Positions 57,339 through 64,000 of a stretch of 64,000 nt of DNA are shown here, in pieces (positions within the stretch are counted from its first letter, which is position 1; each line of letters begins with the position of its first letter). Under the pieces are notes generated by a model that ran no database searches, was not told where the DNA came from, and worked only from the letters and a program-made list of their open reading frames with translations. The position numbers and the translations under genes were made by a program. This DNA is from Atherix ibis (Eukaryota > Arthropoda > Insecta > Diptera > Athericidae), in contig OY282608.1 in NCBI GenBank assembly GCA_958298945.1, positions 59,682,951 to 59,746,950 of the forward strand, in the 5' to 3' direction.

Positions 57339-58031
57339 ACCACAACAAACAAACCAACAAACCAACAAACCAACAAACGAACAAGCCAACAAACCAACAA
57401 ACCAACAAATTAACAAACCAACAAACCAACAAACCAACAAGCCAACAAACCAACAAACCAACAAACCAACAAACCAACAAGCCAACAACCCAACAAACCA
57501 ACAAGCCAACAAACGAACAAACCAACAAACAAACAAACCAACAAACCAACAAACAAATAAATCAACAAACCAACAAACCAACAAACCAACAAACCAACAA
57601 ACCAACAAACCAACAAACCTACAAACAAACAAACCAAGAAACCAACAAACCAACAAACCAATAAGCCAACAAACCAACAAACCAACAAACCAACAAACCA
57701 ACAAACCAACAAACCAACAACCCAACAAACCAACAAACAAACAAACCAACAAACCAACAAGCCTACAAACCAACAAACCAAACCAACAAACCAACAAGCC
57801 AACAAACCAACAAACCAACAAACCAACAAACCAACAAACCAACAAACCAACAAACCAACAAACCAACAAACCAACAAACCAACAAACCAACAAACCAACA
57901 AACCAACAAACCAACAAACCAACAAACCAACAAACCAACAAACCAACAAACCAACAAACAAAAAAACCAACAAACCAACAAACCAACAAGCCAACAAACC
58001 AACAAACCAACAAACCAACAAACCAAGTTAC
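57339..58031. repeat. Module VII, partial copy 3
   Basis: Only the right part is clear: AACCACAAC at 57339 and GTTACC at 58027, 688 bases apart against 676 in copy 2. The 12-base difference is not a multiple of 8. It fits one missing A after CCAC plus an off-phase CCAAACCAAC junction near 57,780. Confidence 0.65.
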
Positions 58032-58266
58032 CAACAAACCAACAAACCAACAAACCAAGAAACCAACAAACCAATAAACCAACAAGCCAACAAACCAAAA
58101 AACCAACAAGCCAACAAACCAACAAACCAACAAACCAACAAACCAACAAACCAACAAACCAAAAAACCAACAAACCAACAAACCAACAAACCAACAAGCC
58201 AACAAACAAGAAAACCAACAAACCAACAAACCAACAAGCCAACAAACCAACAAACCAACAAACCAA

Positions 58267-59245
58267 GTAATCAACAAACCAACAAACCAACAAACCAAGA
58301 AACCAACAAACCAACAAACCAACAAGCCAACAAACCAGCAAACCAACAAGCCAACAAGCCAACAAACCAAAAAACCAATAAATCAACAAGCCAACAAAAC
58401 AAAAAACCAACAAACCAACAAACCAACAAACCAACAAGCCAACAAACCAACAAACTAACAAGCCAACAAGCCAACAAACCAACAAACCAACAAACCAACA
58501 AACCAACAAGCCAACAAACCACCAAACCAACAAGCCAACAAGCCAACAAACCAACAAGCCAACAAACGAACAAACCAACATGCAAACAAACCAACAAACC
58601 AACAAACCAACAAACCAACAAACCAATAAACGAACAAACAAACACACCAACAAACCAACAAACGAACAAACCAACAAACCAACAAACAAACAAACCAACA
58701 AGCCAACAAGCCAACAAACCAACAAACCAACAAACCAACAAACCAACAAACCAACAAACCAACAAACAAACAAGCCAACAAGCCTACAAACCAACAAGCC
58801 AACAAAGAAATAAACCAACAAACCAACAAACCAACAAACAAATAATCCAACAAACCAACAAGCCAACAAACCAACAAGCCAATAACCCAACAAACCAACA
58901 AACCAACAAACCAACAAACCAACAAACCAACAAGCCAACAAACCAACAAACGAACAAACCAACAAACTAACAAACGAACAAAATAACAAGCCAACAAGCC
59001 AACAAACCAACAAGCCAACAAACGAACAAACCAACAAACAAACAAACCAACAAACCAACAAACCAACAAACAAATAAATCAACAAACCAACAAACCAACA
59101 AACCAACAAACCAACAAACCAACAAACCAACAAACCAACAAATCAACAAACCAACAAACCAACAAACCAATAAACAAACAAACCAAGAAACTTACAAACC
59201 AACAAAACAACAAGCCAACAAACCGACAAACCAACAATACAACAA
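58267..59245. repeat. Module VI, copy 1
   Basis: Landmarks are GTAATCAAC (58267), CATGCAAAC (58579), AATAATCC (58841) and AATACAAC (59236). Confidence 0.8.
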
Positions 59246-59857
59246 ACCAACAACCCAAGAAACCAACAAACAAACAAACCAACAAACCAACAAGCCTACA
59301 AACCAACAAAACAACAAGCCAAGAAGCCAACAAACCAAAAAACCAACAAACCAACAAACCAACAAACCAACAAACCAACAAACCAACAAACCAACAAACC
59401 AACAAACCAACAAACCAACAAACCAACAAACCAATAAACCAACAAACCAAGAAACCAAGAAACCAACAAACCAACAAACCAACAAACCAACAAACCAACT
59501 AGCCAACAAACAAAAAAACCAACAAACCAACAAACCAACAAGCCAACAAACCAACAAACCAACAAACCAAGTAATCAACAAACCAACAAACCAACAAACC
59601 AAGAAACCAAGAAACCAACAAACCAACAAGCCAACAAACCAACTAGCCAACAAACAAAAAAACCAACAAACCAACAAACCAACAAGCCAACAAACCAACA
59701 AACGAACAAACCAACAAACCAACAAACGAACAAACCAACAAGCCAACAAGCCAACAAACCAACAAGCCAACAAACGAACAAACCAACAAACCAACAAACC
59801 AACAAACTAACAAACAAATAAATCAACAAACCAACAAACCAACAAACCAACAAACCG

Positions 59858-60002
59858 ACAAACCAACAAACCAACAAACCAACAAACCAACAAACCAACA
59901 AACCAACAAACCAACAAACCAACAAACCAACAAACCAACAAACCAACAAACCAACAAACCAACAAACCAACAAACCAACAAACCAACAAACCAACAAACC
60001 AA
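59858..60002. repeat. Perfect canonical tract, 145 bp
   Basis: The tract starts after AACCGAC (G 59857) and ends at CCAAAAAACTAAC. Boundary variants are 18 units plus 2 bases apart. Confidence 0.9.
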
Positions 60003-60865
60003 AAAACTAACAAACCAACAAACCAACAAACCAACAAGCCAACAAACAAGAAAACCAACAAACCAACAAACCAACAAGCCAACAAACGAACAAACCAACA
60101 AGCAAACAAACCAACAAACCAACAAACCAACAAACCAACAAACCAATAAACGAACAAACGAACAAACCAACAAACCAACAAACCAACAAACCAACAAACC
60201 AACAAACCAACAAGCCAACAAACTAACAAGCCAACAAGCTAACAAGCCAACAAACCAACAAGCCAACAAACGAACAAACCAACAAGCAAACAAACCAACA
60301 AACCAACAAACCAACAAACCAACAAACCAATAAACGAACAAACGAACAAACCAACATACCAACAAACGAACAAACCAACAAACCAACAAACAAACAAACC
60401 AACAAACCAACAAGCCAACAAGCCAACAAACGAACAAGTCAACAAACCAACAAACCAACAAACCAACAAAACAACAAGCCAACAAGCCAACAAACCAACA
60501 AACCAACAAACCAACAAACCAACAAACAAACAAGCCAACAAGCCAACAAACCAACAAGCCAACAAAGAAATGAACCAACGAACCATCAAACTAACAAACA
60601 AATAAACCAACAAACCAACAAGCCAACCAACCAACAAGCCAACAAACCAACAAACCAACAAACCAACAAACCAACAAACCAACAAGCCAACAAACCAACA
60701 AACGAACAAACCAACAAACCAACAAACGAACAAACCAACAAGCCAACAAGCCAACAAACCAACAAGTCAACAAACGAACAAACCAACAAACAAACAAACC
60801 AACAAACCAACAAACTAACAAACAAATAAATCAACAAACCAACAAACCAACAAACCAACAAACCG

Positions 60866-61106
60866 ACAAACCAACAAACCAACAAACCAACAAACCAACA
60901 AACCAACAAACCAACAAACCAACAAACCAACAAACCAACAAACCAACAAACCAACAAACCAACAAACCAACAAACCAACAAACCAACAAACCAACAAACC
61001 AACAAACCAACAAACCAACAAACCAACAAACCAACAAACCAACAAACCAACAAACCAACAAACCAACAAACCAACAAACCAACAAACCAACAAACCAACA
61101 AACCAA
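60866..61106. repeat. Perfect canonical tract, 241 bp
   Basis: The left flank is the same AACCGAC (G 60865), and the tract ends at CCAAAAAACC. Boundary variants are 30 units plus 2 bases apart. This is the longest perfect run I found. Confidence 0.9.
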
Positions 61107-61202
61107 AAAACCAACAAACCAACAAACCAACAAGCCAACAAACAAGAAAACCAACAAACCAACAAACCAACAAGCCAACAAACCAACAAACCAACAAACC
61201 AA

Positions 61203-62173
61203 GTAATCAACAAACCAACAAACCAATAAACCAAGAAACCAAGAAACCAACAAACCAACAAGCCAACAAACCAGCAAACCAACAAGCCAACAAGCCAACA
61301 AACCAAAAAACCAATAAATCAACAAGCCAACAAAACAAAAAACCAACAAACCAACAAACCAACAAACCAACAAGCCATCAAACCAACAAACTAACAAGCC
61401 AACAAGCCAACAAACCAACAAACCAACAAACCAACAAACCAACAAGCCAACAAACCACCAAACCAACAAGCCAACAAGCCAACAAACCAACAAGCCAACA
61501 AACGAACAAACCAACATGCAAACAAACCAACAAACCAACAAACCAAAAAACCAACAAACCAATAAACGAACAAACAAACACACCAACAAACCAACAAACG
61601 AACAAACCAACAAACCAACAAACAAACAAACCAACAAGCCAACAAGCCAACAAACCAACAAACCAACAAACCAACAAACCAACAAACCAACAAACAAACA
61701 AGCCAACAAGCCTACAAACCAACAAGCCAACAAAGAAATAAACCAACAAACCAACAAACCAACAAACAAATAATCCAACAAACCAACAAGCCAACAAACC
61801 AACAAGCCAATAACCCAACAAACCAACAAACCAACAAACCAACAAACCAACAAGCCAACAAACCAACAAACGAACAAACCAACAAACTAACAAACGAACA
61901 AAATAACAAGCCAACAAGCCAACAAACCAACAAGCCAACAAACGAACAAACCAACAAACAAACAAACCAACAAACCAACAAACCAACAAACAAATAAATC
62001 AACAAACCAACAAACCAACAAACCAACAAACCAACAAACCAACAAACCAACAAACCAACAAACCAACAAATCAACAAACCAACAAACCAACAAACCAATA
62101 AACAAACAAACCAAGAAACTTACAAACCAACAAAACAACAAGCCAACAAACCGAAAAACCAACAATACAACAA
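61203..62173. repeat. Module VI, copy 2
   Basis: Landmarks fall at 61203, 61515, 61769 and 62164. Offsets to copy 1 are 2,936 for the first two and 2,928 for the last two, so one unit was lost between CATGC and AATAATCC. Confidence 0.8.
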
Positions 62174-62769
62174 ACCAACAACCCAACAAACCAACAAACA
62201 AACAAACCAACAAACCAACAAGCCTACAAACCAACAAAACAACAAGCCAAGAAGCCAACAAACCAAAAAACCAACAAACCAACAAACCAACAAACCAACA
62301 AACCAACAAACCAACAAACCAACAAACCAACAAACCAACAAACCAACAAACCAATAAACCACCAAACCAACAAACCAACAAACCAACAAACCAACAAACC
62401 AACAAACCAACTAGCCAACAAACAAAAAAACCAACAAACCAACAAACCAACAAGCCAACAAACCAACAAACCAACAAACCAAGTAATCAACAAACCAACA
62501 AACCAACAAACCAAGAAACCAAGAAACCAACAAACCAACAAGCCAACAAACCAACTAGCCAACAAACAAAAAAACCAACAAACCAACAAACCAACAAGCC
62601 AAAAAACCAACAAACGAACAAACCAACAAACCAACAAACGAACAAACCAACAAGCCAACAAGCCAACAAACCAACAAGCCAACAAACGAACAAACCAACA
62701 AACCAACAAACCAACAAACTAACAAACAAATAAATCAACAAACCAACAAACCAACAAACCAACAAACCG

Positions 62770-62978
62770 ACAAACCAACAAACCAACAAACCAACAAACC
62801 AACAAACCAACAAACCAACAAACCAACAAACCAACAAACCAACAAACCAACAAACCAACAAACCAACAAACCAACAAACCAACAAACCAACAAACCAACA
62901 AACCAACAAACCAACAAACCAACAAACCAACAAACCAACAAACCAACAAACCAACAAACCAACAAACCAACAAACCAA
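62770..62978. repeat. Perfect canonical tract, 209 bp
   Basis: The flanks match 59858-60002 (AACCGAC with G at 62769; CCAAAAAACTAAC on the right). Boundary variants are 26 units plus 2 bases apart. Confidence 0.9.
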
Positions 62979-63082
62979 AAAACTAACAAACCAACAAACC
63001 AACAAACCAACAAGCCAACAAACAAGAAAACCAACCAACCAACAAACCAACAAGCCAACAAACCAACAAACCAACAAACCAA

Positions 63083-64000
63083 GTAATCAACAAACCAACA
63101 AGCCAACAAAACAAAAAACCAACAAACCAACAAACCAACAAGCCAACAAACCAACAAACTAACAAGCCAACAAGCCAACAAGCCAACAAACCAACAAACC
63201 AACAAACCAACAAACCAACAAGCCAACAAACCACCAAACCAACAAGCCAACAAGCCAACAAACCAACAAGCCAACAAACAAACAAACCAACATGCAAACA
63301 AACCAACAAACCAACAAACCAACAAACCAACAAACCAATAAACGAACAAACGAACAAACCAACAAACCAACAAACGAACAAACCAACAAACCAACAAACA
63401 AACAAACCAACAAGCCAACAAGCCAACAAGCCAACAAACCAACAAACCAACAAACCAACAAACCAACAAACCAACAAACCAACAAACAAACAAGCCAACA
63501 AGCCTACAAACCAACAAGCCAACAAAGAAATAAACCAACAAACCAACAAACCAACAAACAAATAATCCAACAAACCAACAAGCCAACAAACCAACAAGCC
63601 AATAACCCAACAAACCAACAAACCAACAAACCAACAAGCCAACAAACCAACAAACGAACAAACCAACAAACTAACAAACGAACAAAATAACAAGCCAACA
63701 ACCAACAAACCAACAAGCCAACAAACGAACAAACCAACAAACAAACAAACCAACAAACCAACAAACAAATAAATCAACAAACCAACAAACCAACAAACCA
63801 ACAAACCAACAAACCAACAAACCAACAAACCAACAAACCAACAAACAAACAAACCAAGAAACTTACAAACCAACAAAACAACTAGCCAACAAACCGACAA
63901 ACCAACAATACAACAAACCAACAACCCCACGAACCAACAAACAAACAAACCAACAAACCAACAAGCCTACAAACCAACAAACCAACAAGCCAACAAGGCA
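63083..64000. repeat. Module VI, copy 3, runs off the window
   Basis: Landmarks fall at 63083, 63291, 63561 and 63907. The first interval is 208 bases against 312 in copies 1 and 2, a loss of 13 units. The last interval is 346 against 395, a loss of six units plus one G near 63,699. Confidence 0.8.

Larger units (their letters stand above)
1..64000. repeat. 8-bp satellite array, unit AAACCAAC
   Basis: Every stretch I read from start to end is built from the unit AAACCAAC or a one- or two-base variant of it. The unit has 5 A and 3 C (37.5% G+C) and splits into AAAC + CAAC, which suggests an older tetramer repeat that dimerised. Common variants on the + strand are A3 to G, C5 to G, A or T, C8 to A, G or T, and C4 to A, T or G; A7 to G or T, A6 to G and A1 to T are rarer. 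Neither strand of the canonical unit contains a stop codon in any frame, so long open frames arise everywhere without coding meaning. No gene, tRNA, rRNA, transposon end or unique spacer interrupts the array, and both ends run off the window. A eukaryotic heterochromatic satellite is the best interpretation; host and chromosomal position cannot be told from the sequence. Confidence 0.98.
46950..64000. repeat. Region C of the satellite
   Basis: Distinct markers appear here: CCAAGTTACC, CCAAGTAATCAAC, CAACATGCAAAC, AAATAATCC, CAATACAAC and AACAAGAAAACC. The longest perfect canonical tracts of the window lie here (up to 241 bp). Two module families (VI and VII) recur at spacings of about 1.8-3.8 kb. 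The first 1.5 kb is transitional, with some markers also seen in region A (for example CCACCAAGCC near 47,521). Confidence 0.65.

Noticed and set aside
1..64000. Telomeric repeat array
   Set aside because: The G-rich strand has only GG doublets with a TTTGTT spacer, unlike common telomere repeats, and the higher-order modules and variant density do not fit telomerase-made DNA. A subtelomeric location cannot be excluded.
1..64000. CRISPR array
   Set aside because: The repeat is 8 bp and directly tandem, with no unique spacers and no cas genes.
1..64000. AATAAA polyadenylation signals and TAA-rich regulatory sites
   Set aside because: AATAAA arises whenever C8 of the unit becomes T (CCAATAAACC) and occurs throughout. 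There is no gene for it to serve.
1..64000. Pure assembly artefact (looped or expanded consensus)
   Set aside because: Copies carry distinct private variants and differ by different unit numbers, which a simple loop would not create. Local false duplication (1-748 with 4868-5615, or 14,654-17,023) remains possible and needs read support.

Overview
The whole 64,000-base window is one uninterrupted tandem-repeat (satellite) array. I find no protein-coding gene, RNA gene, mobile element or unique sequence in it. The basic unit is 8 bp, AAACCAAC on the + strand (GTTGGTTT on the other strand). It reads as two related tetramers, AAAC + CAAC. The + strand is almost only A and C; G and T occur as scattered single-base variants of the unit, such as AAGCCAAC, AAACGAAC, AAACTAAC, AAACCAAG, AAACCAAT and AAACCAGC.

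This kind of sequence fits heterochromatic satellite DNA of a eukaryote (centromeric, pericentromeric, subtelomeric or sex-/B-chromosome type), probably from a long-read assembly. The sequence does not identify the species. A prokaryotic or viral origin is very unlikely, because 64 kb without a gene is not expected there.

The array is not homogeneous. Combinations of variant units form recognisable modules of about 0.2 to 2 kb that recur in paralogous copies, so there is a higher-order structure over the 8-bp repeat. By marker variants the window divides into five regions: A (1 to about 8,150), B (about 8,150-14,650), A' (about 14,650-27,780, sharing markers with A), B' (about 27,780-46,950, sharing markers with B) and C (about 46,950-64,000, with its own markers and the longest perfect tracts).

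Where I measured distances between the same two landmarks in different copies, they nearly always differ by whole multiples of 8 bp. That points to gain and loss of whole units by unequal exchange or slippage, on top of larger segmental duplications (for example a 1,185-bp tandem duplication with a visible junction near 15,839).

Long stop-free frames occur, up to about 930 codons on the minus strand. They follow from the unit having no stop codon in any frame on either strand, and are not genes. They encode LVCWFVGL-type (minus) or KPTNQQTN-type (plus) 8-residue periodicities. No previously undescribed gene system is visible. What merits a second look is the higher-order architecture, the duplication junction, the CpG/TpG/CpA paralogue comparison, the variable poly-A locus and one patch of dense single-base indels that may be a consensus error.
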